Of a DNA stretch of 64,000 bases, positions 28,371 through 37,659 are shown piece after piece. The DNA is from Microvirgula aerodenitrificans DSM 15089 (GTDB lineage Bacteria > Pseudomonadota > Gammaproteobacteria > Burkholderiales > Aquaspirillaceae), in assembly GCF_000620105.1 (NCBI RefSeq), contig NZ_JHVK01000002.1, forward strand, positions 186,001-250,000. The letters are read 5' to 3'. The notes under the pieces are model-generated. The model was not told the origin of the DNA, ran no database searches, and saw nothing but the letters and a program-made list of their open reading frames with translations. Both the position numbers and the translations under genes were made by a program. Every line of letters starts with the position of its first letter. The first letter of the stretch is position 1.

Positions 28371-29030
28371 ATGCCCCCGATCTGGATCTTCGACCTCGAC
28401 AACACCCTGCATCACGCATCACCCGGGGTGTTCCCGCATATCAACCGCATGATGACCGCCTATATCATGCGTCACCTGGATATCGCCGAGGACGAGGCGC
28501 AGCGGCTGCGCGCCGCCTACTGGCGCCGCTACGGCGCGACGCTGACCGGGCTGGTCCGCCACCATGCCGTCGACCCGCTGCACTTCCTGCAGGCCACCCA
28601 CCCGATTGACGAGTTGCTGCCACTGGTCCGGTTCGACCCGCAGCTGCAGCGCACCTTTGCCCGCCTGCCCGGCCGCAAGGTGCTGCTGTCCAACGGCCCG
28701 TCGTGGTACTGCGCCGGTATTCTCGAACGACTCGGCATCGACCGGCATTTCAGTGCCCAGTTCGCCATCGAGTCGGCCGATTTTCTGCCCAAGCCCGATG
28801 TGCGCGGCTACCGTGCCGTGCTGGCCCATCTGCGCGCTCCCGCATCACGCTGCATCATGGTCGAGGATGCCCGGGTCAACCTGCGCACGGCCAAGCGGCT
28901 CGGCATGCGCACGGTATGGATCGCGCCCGGCCAGGTAGCGACACCGGGCTATGTCGACCATCGCATCGCTCATATCGCCCAGCTGCTCGGACTGCCCCAC
29001 ACCGCCACGGCAAACAGCAAACGGCCGTAG
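28371..29030 (+). CDS. HAD-superfamily pyrimidine 5'-nucleotidase
   Basis: 219-aa haloacid-dehalogenase hydrolase of the SDT1/PYN-like nucleotidase group, expected to dephosphorylate pyrimidine nucleotides. The catalytic DxD is in WIFDLDNTLHHA (Asp 8 and 10), motif II serine in KVLLSNGPSWY, motif III lysine in FLPKPDVRGY and motif IV in IMVEDARVNLRTAKRLG. ATG 28371 places the DxD at the usual distance from the N-terminus; an in-frame ATG at 28314 would add 19 atypical residues. No clear ribosome-binding site for either. Confidence 0.85.
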   Translation: MPPIWIFDLDNTLHHASPGVFPHINRMMTAYIMRHLDIAEDEAQRLRAAYWRRYGATLTGLVRHHAVDPLHFLQATHPIDELLPLVRFDPQLQRTFARLPGRKVLLSNGPSWYCAGILERLGIDRHFSAQFAIESADFLPKPDVRGYRAVLAHLRAPASRCIMVEDARVNLRTAKRLGMRTVWIAPGQVATPGYVDHRIAHIAQLLGLPHTATANSKRP

Positions 29031-29065
29031 CGGGGTTTCCCCGCGAGGGCGGGGAGCAATCCGGG

Positions 29066-30193
29066 CTAGCCGATCGGGTCCGGGCGCGGCGGCCGGAAGC
29101 GCGACCACAGGATGCGCCACAGCGCCAGCGACAGGCAGCCAATGGCGGCCCACGGCCACCAGCGCGAGGCAAAGTCGGCCAGCGCATTGAGATTGCGCAG
29201 ATGGCCCTCGTTCCAGCGGAACAGCGCCAGTTCCTCGCCGCTGTCACCGGCTTCGGCCAGCGGCCACAGCTCGGTCAGCCAGATGCTGCCGGCCAGCGCC
29301 AGCAGGGCCAGCAGCAATTGTCCGCCGCGCGGCAACCGGGTGCACAGCCAGGCGGCCAGCAGGCCGGATACCAGCCCCAGCGCCACGTTGTGGTTCATCC
29401 ATTCAAAGAACGCCATCGGCTTCAGCAGCATGCCGGCAGCCAGCATCTTGACCAGCCAGGCGGCGGCAAGAAACAGCAGCACGGCGCGCAACTGGTAGCG
29501 CCGGCGTGACAGGAAGGCGGTAATGAACAGCAGGGTGGCGGTCAGATGCAGCATCGCCCCGCCCGCCTCCAGCAGCATCAGGAACAGCACCGGATCGGTC
29601 AGCGGCGACAGGAAAGGCTGCGGCAGGCCGCGCGGCATCACCACCACGCCGAACAGCGGCACCGCCGGATTGATCTGGGTCAGGAACCAGACCGCCAGCA
29701 GCATCAGCGCATAGTCCGCCGTCGAGTCGGGCACGAACCAGCGATAGCGCCGTGCCAGCAGCCAGGCGCCGATGCGCCGGCACAGCGGCACGGTGGCAAT
29801 GGTGGCACCGATGGCACCGCCAAGGGCGTTGCAGATCAGGTCGAGGTTGGACGAGACGCGGTTGGGCAGGAAGTTCTGCGTCAGCTCGACCGCAAAGCTG
29901 GTCGCACTGGCGGCGACGCAGGCAAACAGGAAACCCAGCCAGCGCCGGCGTGACATTCGCGCCAGGGCAAAACCGTATGGCAGGTAGGCCAGCACATTGA
30001 CGACATTGTCGAAGTCGCGCTGGTAGTAAGGCAGCGGGTAGGTGAGGAAATCGAGCAGCGGCTCGCCGCTCCACTCCCAGCCGGAGAACGGGTACAGGCT
30101 GACGACGACGATCACGCCAAGCCAGATCAGCGCAAACCAGCGCGACACCAGATGCCGGGCCGGTTGCAGCAGGTGCAGACCGTAATCAGACAT
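29066..30193 (-). CDS. VanZ-like family membrane protein
   Basis: 375-aa multi-helix inner-membrane protein. The N-terminal half carries the VanZ-like domain, with DNVVNVLAYLPYGFALAR and SFAVELTQNFLPNR followed by SSNLDLICNALGGAIGA, and the remainder adds several further hydrophobic helices. VanZ-like proteins are mostly uncharacterised; a few affect teicoplanin tolerance. The start at 30193 is preferred by spacing to GGATG, though an ATG four codons upstream is possible. Confidence 0.85.
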   Translation of the reverse strand: MSDYGLHLLQPARHLVSRWFALIWLGVIVVVSLYPFSGWEWSGEPLLDFLTYPLPYYQRDFDNVVNVLAYLPYGFALARMSRRRWLGFLFACVAASATSFAVELTQNFLPNRVSSNLDLICNALGGAIGATIATVPLCRRIGAWLLARRYRWFVPDSTADYALMLLAVWFLTQINPAVPLFGVVVMPRGLPQPFLSPLTDPVLFLMLLEAGGAMLHLTATLLFITAFLSRRRYQLRAVLLFLAAAWLVKMLAAGMLLKPMAFFEWMNHNVALGLVSGLLAAWLCTRLPRGGQLLLALLALAGSIWLTELWPLAEAGDSGEELALFRWNEGHLRNLNALADFASRWWPWAAIGCLSLALWRILWSRFRPPRPDPIG

Positions 30194-30227
30194 GTGCGGA
30201 AACATCCATCATTGCCAGACTCCGCCG

Positions 30228-30953
30228 TCAATGCACCGCACGCAGGCGCATGTACACCACGCCGGGCAGCAGCAGCGCACCGGCACTGGCCCCCGCCCGC
30301 ACCTGGCGGAACACGTACTGCCCCCTGTCACGGCTCAGCAGCAGGGTCGTCGGCGTGCCGCCATCGTCCAGTCGCAGGCTGTCGCCGCGGGTTTGCGCCA
30401 GACAGTCGCCGGCCAGGCACAAACGGTAGTGGCGGAACTTGTTGGTGCCCTGCAGCGAGCCATCCGGATGGAAGGTGACGATCTGTCCGGTGCCACGACC
30501 GCGCGCGGTCAGCACTTCCCAGCGCCCCGGAAACATCGCCGCATTGGCTGCGGCGCGAAAGGCACCGTCCGTCCCGGCCGCCACATCGCCAGCCGGAACG
30601 AAGCGTGCCCCGCCCGGCGACATCAGTTGCCCCCCGGCCAGCGGCCACGCCTGCTGGTCGATCAGCAGCCGCTCGCCATCGCGCTGCCAGCGGACCGGCG
30701 TCCAGCGCTCGCCATCACCGCGCTCGGCGCGGCCATCCGGCTGCAGCAGCAGCTCGGCTGCCGGCTGCGACGCCAGCGCCTGGCGTGGCGAGCCGGTCTG
30801 ACGCAGCGTGTCCAGCGCACTCAGGTTGATCCAGCGTGATGCCACCGGGGGCGGAGCGACCGGGGCCGGTTCCACCTGCGCCGGTGCCACGCCCGAGCAG
30901 GCGGTCAGCAACAGCATCGAGGCAAACGGCAGGGACAGAAGGCGAAAGGACAT
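30228..30953 (-). CDS. Putative lipoprotein of unknown function
   Basis: 241-aa secreted protein with lipobox LLTAC and the predicted lipidated cysteine at residue 19. A proline-rich linker follows. Two repeated-looking beta modules are suggested, the second with GRWEVLTARGRGTGQIVTFH and CLAGDCLAQTRGDSLRLDDG containing a likely disulfide. I do not recognise the family; a META/HslJ-like fold is conceivable but not supported by a clear motif. It ends 34 bases before the VanZ-like gene start, so the two may share a transcript. Confidence 0.75.
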   Translation of the reverse strand: MSFRLLSLPFASMLLLTACSGVAPAQVEPAPVAPPPVASRWINLSALDTLRQTGSPRQALASQPAAELLLQPDGRAERGDGERWTPVRWQRDGERLLIDQQAWPLAGGQLMSPGGARFVPAGDVAAGTDGAFRAAANAAMFPGRWEVLTARGRGTGQIVTFHPDGSLQGTNKFRHYRLCLAGDCLAQTRGDSLRLDDGGTPTTLLLSRDRGQYVFRQVRAGASAGALLLPGVVYMRLRAVH

Positions 30954-31033
30954 GGCTGGCTTTCCGGGTCAGTGGATTGGGGAACGAACGCCCATTGTCC
31001 CGCAACTCTCCCGTCGCGGCGAGGCGGTTCCCG

Positions 31034-31067
31034 AAAGGAAAAGGCCGGCGGAGACTCCACCGGCCTT
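31034..31067 (-). terminator. Intrinsic terminator of htpG
   Basis: AAGGCCGG (31041-31048) pairs with CCGGCCTT (31060-31067); the minus-strand continuation is TTTTCC. It lies 26 bases past the htpG stop. Confidence 0.75.
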
Positions 31068-31092
31068 GGCAAGGACCTGATCCTGACCGATG

Positions 31093-32991
31093 CTACGCGG
31101 CCATTTCCAGCATCAGGCTGTTGACGCGGCGCACGAAGCTGGCCGGGTCATCGAGCTGGCCGCCTTCGGCCAGCAAGGCCTGGTCGAACAGCACGCGGGC
31201 CAGCTCGCCGAAGCGGGTGTCGCTCTGCTCCGCGTCCAGCTTCTTCACCAGCGGGTGGGCCGGGTTCAGTTCCAGCACCGGCTTCTGGTGCTCGATTTCC
31301 TGTCCGGCCGACTTCAGCAGCCGTTCCAGATGGGTGCTCATGCCGTGCTCGCTGGCAACCAGGCACGCCGGCGATTCGGTCAGACGGTGGGTCACGCGGA
31401 CTTCACGCACCTGTTCGGTCAGCGCCTTGCCCACACGCTCGATCAGCGGCTGCAGGGTTTCCTCGACCTGTTTCTGCGCTTCCTTCTCGGCCTCGTCCTC
31501 GAGCTGGCCCAGGTCGAGTTCGCCCTTGGCGACCGATACCAGTGCCTTGCCGTCGAACTCGGTCAGATGGCCGGTCACCCATTCGTCGACGCGGTCGGAC
31601 AGCAGCAGCACTTCCACGCCCTTCTTGCGGAACACTTCCAGGTGCGGGCTGTTCTTCGCGGCGGCAAAGCTGTCGGCGGTGATGTAGTAGATCTTGTCCT
31701 GCCCGTCCTTCATCCGCGCGACGTAGTCGGCCAGGCTCACGTTCTGCACATTGCTGTCATTGCTGGTCGACGCGAAACGCAGCAGCCTGGCGATGCGGTC
31801 CTTGTTGGCGAAGTCCTCGCCAATGCCTTCCTTCAGCACATTGCCGAAGGCCTGCCAGAAGGTCGCGTACTTGTCCGCCTCATTGCTGGCCAGGTCTTCC
31901 AGCACGCCCAGCACCTTCTTCACGCAACCGGCGCGGATGGCGTCGATATCCTTCGAGCCCTGCAGGATTTCGCGCGACACGTTCAGCGACAGGTCGGCCG
32001 AGTCGATCACACCCTTGACGAAGCGCAGGTACAGCGGCATCAGCTTGTCGGCGTCGTCCATGATGAACACGCGACGGACGTACAGCTTGACGCCGTGCTT
32101 GCGTTCGCGGTCCCACAGGTCGAACGGTGCCCGCGACGGGATGTACAGCAGTTCGGTGTATTCCTGGCGGCCTTCGACGCGGGCATGGGTCCAGGCCAGC
32201 GGGTCTTCGAAATCATGGGCGACGTGCTTGTAGAACTCGCGGTACTGCTCGTCGCTGATCTCGCTCTTCGGCCGTGCCCACAGCGCGGACGCCTGGTTGA
32301 CCGGCTCGAACACGGCAGCGGGCGCCGGTTCGTCACCGTCAGCAGCTTCCGGCGTGCTCAGCATCTCGATCGGGATGGCGATATGGTCGGAGTACTTGCG
32401 CAGGATGCTGCGCAGGCGCCAGTCGTTCAGCAGCTCACCCTCGTCTTCGCGCAGGTGAAGCACGATCTCGGTACCGCGGCCGGCCTTGTCGACCGCCTCG
32501 ATGCTGTACTCGCCTTCGCCGGCGGATTCCCAGCGCACACCGGCATCGGCCGGCAGACCGGCACGACGGGTGGTCAGCGTGACCCGGTCGGCGACGATAA
32601 AGGCCGAGTAGAAACCGACGCCGAACTGGCCGATCAGGTTGGCGTCCTTGCGGGCGTCGCCGGTCAGGCTGTCGAAGAAGGCACGGGTGCCCGATTTGGC
32701 GATGGTGCCGATATGTTCGATCACCTCGTCGCGGCTCATGCCGATGCCGTTGTCGGCAATGGTCAGGGTGCGGGCGTCGGCATCGAAGGTAATGCGGATC
32801 TTCAACTCGGCGTCGTCTTCATACAGTGCCGGGTTGGCGATGGCTTCGAAACGCAGCTTGTCGGCAGCGTCGGACGCGTTGGAGACCAGCTCGCGCAGGA
32901 AGATTTCCTTGTTCGAGTACAGGGAATGGATCATCAGCTGCAGCAGCTGTTTGACTTCGGCCTGGAAGCCCAGAGTTTGCTTCTCGCTCAT
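31093..32991 (-). CDS. htpG: Molecular chaperone HtpG (bacterial Hsp90)
   Basis: 632-aa cytoplasmic ATP-dependent chaperone. The GHKL ATPase domain is clear: [40 protein letters not shown] and [15 protein letters not shown]. The middle domain contains [20 protein letters not shown] and the conserved [18 protein letters not shown]; the C-terminal dimerisation part ends in [12 protein letters not shown] 32991 is selected because the family N-terminus ([15 protein letters not shown]) begins there with AAGAGCGA upstream. A sigma-32 promoter lies 42 bases further upstream. Confidence 0.97.
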   Translation of the reverse strand: MSEKQTLGFQAEVKQLLQLMIHSLYSNKEIFLRELVSNASDAADKLRFEAIANPALYEDDAELKIRITFDADARTLTIADNGIGMSRDEVIEHIGTIAKSGTRAFFDSLTGDARKDANLIGQFGVGFYSAFIVADRVTLTTRRAGLPADAGVRWESAGEGEYSIEAVDKAGRGTEIVLHLREDEGELLNDWRLRSILRKYSDHIAIPIEMLSTPEAADGDEPAPAAVFEPVNQASALWARPKSEISDEQYREFYKHVAHDFEDPLAWTHARVEGRQEYTELLYIPSRAPFDLWDRERKHGVKLYVRRVFIMDDADKLMPLYLRFVKGVIDSADLSLNVSREILQGSKDIDAIRAGCVKKVLGVLEDLASNEADKYATFWQAFGNVLKEGIGEDFANKDRIARLLRFASTSNDSNVQNVSLADYVARMKDGQDKIYYITADSFAAAKNSPHLEVFRKKGVEVLLLSDRVDEWVTGHLTEFDGKALVSVAKGELDLGQLEDEAEKEAQKQVEETLQPLIERVGKALTEQVREVRVTHRLTESPACLVASEHGMSTHLERLLKSAGQEIEHQKPVLELNPAHPLVKKLDAEQSDTRFGELARVLFDQALLAEGGQLDDPASFVRRVNSLMLEMAA

Positions 32992-33032
32992 AGGTCGCTC
33001 TTGCATCGGAGTAGGGTTGCCAATGCACAGGC

Positions 33033-33061
33033 AGATGGGAACGGAAGACCCCGTTTTCAAT
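33033..33061 (-). promoter_or_regulatory. Sigma-32 heat-shock promoter of htpG
   Basis: On the minus strand ATTGAAA (33061-33055), 14 bases, TCCCATCT (33040-33033), against CTTGAAA and CCCCATnT. Only one mismatch in each half. Confidence 0.75.
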
Positions 33062-33179
33062 AGGGCCGGATCCGCGGCGATGAATATGCCGTCAGACTGT
33101 CCGTCAATCCCCCCGCGAAAAACGACTGAGACCGTTGCTGCCCACCTTCATGAGCAGTCTGGCGGTAGCGAATACGCCA

Positions 33180-34067
33180 TCATTGCAGTGTGGCGGCGAT
33201 GGCCGCGGACTCGCGCCGCTTTGCCTGCCGCTGCGCCGACAGCACGATGGCGGCCACGATCAGCCCGCCGCCGATCAGCATGCGTACAGTCGGTGTTTCG
33301 CCGAACAGCCACCAGGCAATGGCGATGCCGTAAACCGGTTCCAGCGCAAAGATGGCAGCGGCCGTGCGCGCATTCAGCACCGCCAGGCTGGTGACGAACA
33401 GACCGTGGGCCAGCCCGGTGCACAGCACGCCGAGCAGCGCCAGCCACAGCCAGTCGGCCGCGCCCAGCGCCGGCAGGCCGGTCGCGGCAAACGGCAGCAC
33501 GCACAGCAGCACGGCGCAGTTCTGCCACCACGCCACCACCAGCGGCGCGACACGTGCCGCGATCACCCGGTTGCTGAGTGACAGCAGCGCAAACAGCAAG
33601 CCGGACAGCACGCCCCAGGCCAGCCCCGCCAGCCCGCTGCCGGCCTCGAACGACGGCGTGACCAGGATCAGGCCGAAGGTCACCACGGCGACCACGGCCA
33701 TCTCGTCACGACGGATGCGCTCACGGAACAGCAATCCTTCCAGCAGCACGACCAGCGCCGGAAAACTGGCGAAACCGAGTGTGGCCAGTGCCACGCCCCC
33801 GGTCTGTACTGCATGGAAAAAGGTCAGCCAGTGTCCGGCCAGCAACACGCCGCCGAGCGCCAGCCAGGCCAGGCTGCGCCGCGACACGTTCTGCCACGGC
33901 CGCTGGCCGGCCCAGACCGAAGCGGGTGCCAGTGCCAGCAGCGCAAACAGCGCGCGGCCGCAGACAATGACCACGGCCGGAGCGGCCACCAGTTTGCCGA
34001 AGATGCCGGTCAGACCGAACAGCAGCGCGGCGACATGCAGCATCGACAAAGCAAGGCGGGGCGTCAT
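33180..34067 (-). CDS. EamA/DMT-family exporter
   Basis: 295-aa inner-membrane protein with about ten hydrophobic helices arranged as two EamA repeats, for example ALLFGLTGIFGKLVAAPAVV at the N-terminus and NARTAAAIFALEPVYGIAIA in the second repeat, the latter being the typical EamA P-motif region. Members export amino acids or other metabolites; the substrate is not predictable. It is 66 bases from an AraC regulator gene on the same strand, which may control it. Confidence 0.88.
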   Translation of the reverse strand: MTPRLALSMLHVAALLFGLTGIFGKLVAAPAVVIVCGRALFALLALAPASVWAGQRPWQNVSRRSLAWLALGGVLLAGHWLTFFHAVQTGGVALATLGFASFPALVVLLEGLLFRERIRRDEMAVVAVVTFGLILVTPSFEAGSGLAGLAWGVLSGLLFALLSLSNRVIAARVAPLVVAWWQNCAVLLCVLPFAATGLPALGAADWLWLALLGVLCTGLAHGLFVTSLAVLNARTAAAIFALEPVYGIAIAWWLFGETPTVRMLIGGGLIVAAIVLSAQRQAKRRESAAIAATLQ

Positions 34068-34133
34068 GGCAAGGCTTCCGGAACGGGAAACGGCCAGTCT
34101 AGTGCGGGTACGGCCGGTCGGTCTGTCGCGCCA

Positions 34134-34889
34134 CTATTGTCGTTTGCCGGCAGACTCGCGTCGGCGGATATCGCGCGGCGTCAGGCCATGCGCGCGTACC
34201 AGTGCGGCGGTAAACGCGCTTTGCGACGCGTAGCCGACCCGGGCGGCGACCTCTCCGACCGCCAGTGTCGTCTGCTGCAGCAGGTCGATGGCCAGCGCCA
34301 GCCGGTGGCGGCGCACATAGTCCATCGGCGTCAGTCCGGTTTCGGTCAGAAAGCGCTGATGCAGGCGCGACACCGACAGCCCGGCCAGACGGGCCAGATC
34401 GGCAACCTGCAGCGGTCGCGCCGCACAACGGTCGATATGGGCGTCAATGGCCGCCAGCGGCAGCGCACCCGGCGCCTCGGCCGGCCGGCTCAGGCCGGAC
34501 AGCAGCAGGGCGGCGGCATGGCTGCCGAGAGTGCTGTCGTGCAGTGGCTGGGTCGACAGCCAGCGCACCAGACCGTCGAGCCCGGCCGGCAGTGACAGCA
34601 CGCGCGGCTGGTCGAGCAGGCGCTGGCCGGCATCGGCTTCCGGCCCGAGCGCGGCACCGAGCCAGATGGCGTCGGCCGGCAGATCGGCCACCAGACACAG
34701 TCCGTCGCCGGCATAGGCGTGGCGGCAGGCGGGCGGGATGACCGCCGCCTGGCGCTCGCCGACGCAGCCGCCGTGCCCGTCGAGTTCCAGCCGCAGGCCA
34801 CCACGGAGGCCAAACACCAGTTGGGTGTGATCATGGTCGTGCACGCGCACTTCCGCATCGTAGCGGCGGATGGACAGGACGGGGGTCAT
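34134..34889 (-). CDS. AraC-family transcriptional regulator
   Basis: 251-aa regulator. The N-terminal cupin-like part contains VHDHDHTQLVFGLRGGLRLE and an overall sensor fold; the C-terminal AraC DNA-binding domain shows both helix-turn-helices, VADLARLAGLSVSRLHQRFL and VGEVAARVGYASQSAFTAAL. ATG 34889 has GGAG eight bases upstream; a GTG three codons earlier is weaker. The following gene is the DMT exporter, the likely target. The ligand is unknown. Confidence 0.9.
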   Translation of the reverse strand: MTPVLSIRRYDAEVRVHDHDHTQLVFGLRGGLRLELDGHGGCVGERQAAVIPPACRHAYAGDGLCLVADLPADAIWLGAALGPEADAGQRLLDQPRVLSLPAGLDGLVRWLSTQPLHDSTLGSHAAALLLSGLSRPAEAPGALPLAAIDAHIDRCAARPLQVADLARLAGLSVSRLHQRFLTETGLTPMDYVRRHRLALAIDLLQQTTLAVGEVAARVGYASQSAFTAALVRAHGLTPRDIRRRESAGKRQ

Positions 34890-34947
34890 GGCGGGCACTC
34901 CGGAAAAACCGGCACCCAGCTTACCGCGGCCGGACGCCGGCCACCAT

Positions 34948-36303
34948 TCAGTCGAACAGGCGGACGATCAGCGCGCCATCAGCCGGGCCGCCGAGATCCA
35001 TCCAGACGCGGATGCCGTTGCCGGCGGCCACGTCGAGCGGGCTGCCATCGTCCTTGTGCAGCGCGGTGATGGTCAGCGTGCGGTTGCCGGCCCGATGAAC
35101 GATCTCGATCCGGTCGCCGACGGCGAAGCGGTTCTTTACGTCGACCAGCGCACGGCCGTCGGCCGCGATCTCCAGCACTTCGCCCACGTACTGGCTTTTC
35201 TTCGCCTGCGAATGGCCGGTCAGGTAGTTCTGGTAATCCTGGGTCTGGTGGCGTTCGAGGAAGCCCGGGGTATAGCCGCGATTGGCCAGGCCATCGAGGT
35301 CGGCCAGCAGCGACAGGTCGAACGGCCGGCCGGCCGCCGCATCGTCGATGGCCTTGCGATAGGCCTGGGCCGTGCGCGACACGTAATAGACCGATTTGGT
35401 GCGGCCTTCGATTTTCAGTGAATCGACGCCGATCTTCACCAGTTTCTCGACCTGCTCGATGGCACGCAGGTCCTTGGAATTCATGATGTAGGTGCCGTGC
35501 TCGTCCTCGATGATCGGCATCAGTTCACCGGGACGGCTGCCCTCTTCGATCAGATAGGTGCGATCGGCCAGCGGGTGGCGCTCGGCCCCGCCGCAGGCGG
35601 CGAAGTTCCGGTTTGCCTCGTCCATGGCCTGGCCGAAATCGAACTGGATGCGCTGCACGTCGCCGGCGTCGTCGTCGCGGGTATCGTGCATCTTGTAGTC
35701 CCAGCGGCAGGCATTGGTACAGGTGCCCTGGTTCGGATCGCGATGATTGAAATAACCGGACAGCAGGCAGCGTCCCGAGTAGGCGATGCACAATGCACCG
35801 TGAACGAAGACTTCCAGTTCCATGTCCGGGCAGGCCTGGCGGATCTCGGCGATTTCGTCGAGGCTCAGCTCACGCGACAGGATGACCCGGGTCAGACCCA
35901 TTTTCTGCCAGAACTTCACGCCCATCAGATTGGTGGTATTGGCCTGCACCGACAGATGGATCGGCACCTCCGGCCATTTCTCGCGCACCATCATGATCAG
36001 CCCCGGATCGGCCATGATCAGGGCGTCCGGCTTCATGGCAATGACCGGCTCCATGTCGGCCATATAGGTCTTGAGCTTGGCGTTGTGCGGCAGAATGTTG
36101 CTGGCGACAAAAAACAGCTTGCCGCGTGCATGCGCCTCGTCGATCCCCTGCCTGAGTTCGTCCAGCTTGAATTCGTTGTTGCGCGCGCGCAGCGAGTAGC
36201 GCGGCTGGCCGGCGTATACGGCATCGGCGCCGAAATCGTAGGCAGCGCGCATCTTGGCGAGGTTGCCGGCGGGCAGCAACAGTTCGGGAGCTTTGGTGGT
36301 CAT
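34948..36303 (-). CDS. trhP: Prephenate-dependent tRNA uridine(34) hydroxylase TrhP (peptidase U32-like, YegQ)
   Basis: 451-aa protein that matches YegQ/TrhP in length and motifs. The family makes 5-hydroxyuridine at the tRNA wobble position. The start at 36303 puts ELLLPAGNLAKMRAAYDFGA at the N-terminus as in relatives; the open frame upstream is rejected. The U32 signature is ELEVFVHGALCIAYSGRCLL, followed by SGYFNHRDPNQGTCTNACRW. The four cysteines there are the probable iron-sulfur ligands. A C-terminal beta-barrel domain includes NRFAVGDRIEIVHRAG. Older annotation as a protease is not supported for this branch. Confidence 0.93.
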   Translation of the reverse strand: MTTKAPELLLPAGNLAKMRAAYDFGADAVYAGQPRYSLRARNNEFKLDELRQGIDEAHARGKLFFVASNILPHNAKLKTYMADMEPVIAMKPDALIMADPGLIMMVREKWPEVPIHLSVQANTTNLMGVKFWQKMGLTRVILSRELSLDEIAEIRQACPDMELEVFVHGALCIAYSGRCLLSGYFNHRDPNQGTCTNACRWDYKMHDTRDDDAGDVQRIQFDFGQAMDEANRNFAACGGAERHPLADRTYLIEEGSRPGELMPIIEDEHGTYIMNSKDLRAIEQVEKLVKIGVDSLKIEGRTKSVYYVSRTAQAYRKAIDDAAAGRPFDLSLLADLDGLANRGYTPGFLERHQTQDYQNYLTGHSQAKKSQYVGEVLEIAADGRALVDVKNRFAVGDRIEIVHRAGNRTLTITALHKDDGSPLDVAAGNGIRVWMDLGGPADGALIVRLFD

Positions 36304-36326
36304 GGCGGGAAACGGCGAAAACGGCG

Positions 36327-36357
36327 GAAAAGACAAGGCCCGCAAGGCTTGCGGGCC
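36327..36357 (-). terminator. Terminator between the small membrane protein gene and trhP
   Basis: GGCCCGCAA (36337-36345) pairs with TTGCGGGCC (36349-36357); the minus-strand continuation is TTGTCTTTTCC. It follows the 69-aa ORF and precedes the trhP start by 24 bases. Confidence 0.65.
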
Positions 36358-36437
36358 GGCTCGATCGCGCGGAGTATCCGCGCCGGGCGCGCAGGCGTCA
36401 AGCGCAGCCCGGCAAAAACCCGTACGCAAACAGGGGT

Positions 36438-36647
36438 TTAGCCGCGCCGGCCGAGCAGTGCCACCAGCGACACCGCCTGCAGCAGAAAGCCCGCGGCCAT
36501 GGCCGGCAGCGCGAACACGCGCCAGGCACCCCACTCGGGGGTCTGCAGGGCCGCGCCGCTGAAGCCGAACAGCAGCGTGCCGACGAGAAAGGCCAGCACC
36601 AGCAACAGTCTGGGCAGGCGGGACAGGCGCAACATCAGTGTTTTCAT
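36438..36647 (-). CDS. Small two-helix membrane protein
   Basis: 69 aa with two hydrophobic segments, about residues 12-33 (LPRLLLVLAFLVGTLLFGF) and 42-64 (WRVFALPAMAAGFLLQAVSL). Basic residues at the N-terminus suggest a cytoplasmic start. It has its own terminator downstream. I recognise no family, and its ribosome-binding site is poor, so the call rests on hydrophobic pattern and terminator. Confidence 0.55.
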   Translation of the reverse strand: MKTLMLRLSRLPRLLLVLAFLVGTLLFGFSGAALQTPEWGAWRVFALPAMAAGFLLQAVSLVALLGRRG

Positions 36648-36815
36648 CAGGCGGGGATCAGCCGCGAGGCGGATGCCGGATCAGGCCGGCCCGCTCGCGC
36701 GCGGTCTCAGGGTGAGCAAGACCACGATTGTAGCCGAGACCGCCTGGCGCGCAGCCTGTCGGCGTTCACGATTGCATGGGACAATGCCGTTTTGCTGCAC
36801 ACTGACCCTGAAATC

Positions 36816-37625
36816 ATGCCGATACCGTTTTCCCGTGCGCCACGCTGCCGGGCAAACCGTCCCGCCGGGTCTCTGCCCGGCGTTGCCGCTGCGACACTGC
36901 TGTGCCTGCTTGCACCGTCCGTTCTCCATGCCGCCACTCCCGCTGCCCCGCCAGCAAACAGGGTGTCCCCCGCCAGGCCGGCATGGCGGCTGGTTACCGA
37001 TTCCGTCACCCTCCGCACCCGCGCCCTGAAACTCGATGCGCGGATTCCGCGCGTGATCGGCCTGAGCGACAGCACACGACAGCGCATCAACCAGGCGCTT
37101 GAACTGCCGCTGCGCGCCGATATCGCTGCCGTCCGCCATGACTATCGCGCCGAGCCTGCCGGCCGCAACGGCCGGGGCACGCCGGACGAATTCCTGTATG
37201 ACTACACCGCCAGGCCCAATCCGCGCGGACTGGTCAGCGTCAGTCTGGTGTCGTGGAGCTATACCGGCGGTGCGCACGGCAACGGCAATCTGGCCACCCG
37301 TCACTTCGACAGCAGCACCGGCGCACCGGTCAGCCTGCCCGGCCTGTTCAAACCCGGTGTGCAGTGGAAGCCGCGCGTGATGGGCGAACTGGCGCTTCAG
37401 ATCCGGACCCGCAACGCCGATGAACGCAAGAAGGCGCCAGAGATGCCGGCCGACTGGCAGCCGTTCGAAATGCCGCGGGACCTGAATGCGCAGCAACCAT
37501 TCTGGTTCTCGCCCGCCGGCGATCTGGTACTGGCGTTCGGGCAGTATGAAGTCGCCGCGTACGCTTATGGCATGCCACAATTCACCATTCCGGCAGCCCG
37601 CATCGCCGATCTGCTTGCACGCTGA
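36816..37625 (+). CDS. Secreted DUF3298-like (RsiV/PdaC-type) domain protein
   Basis: 269-aa exported protein. A long signal peptide is suggested, with a hydrophobic core VAAATLLCLLAPS and a cut near HAATPA. The rest resembles DUF4163/DUF3298 proteins: two-domain fold with FLYDYTARPNPRGLVSVSLV and the hallmark SWSYTGGAHGNGN, then GAPVSLPGLFKPG and a C-terminal QYEVAAYAYGMPQFTIP. Functions in the family range from anti-sigma RsiV sensors to unknown periplasmic proteins. ATG 36816 is chosen over an upstream TTG. fliW starts 34 bases after it. Confidence 0.75.
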   Translation: MPIPFSRAPRCRANRPAGSLPGVAAATLLCLLAPSVLHAATPAAPPANRVSPARPAWRLVTDSVTLRTRALKLDARIPRVIGLSDSTRQRINQALELPLRADIAAVRHDYRAEPAGRNGRGTPDEFLYDYTARPNPRGLVSVSLVSWSYTGGAHGNGNLATRHFDSSTGAPVSLPGLFKPGVQWKPRVMGELALQIRTRNADERKKAPEMPADWQPFEMPRDLNAQQPFWFSPAGDLVLAFGQYEVAAYAYGMPQFTIPAARIADLLAR

Positions 37626-37659
37626 TTTACCTTCATCCACGACGACTCAGGAGCTTGCC

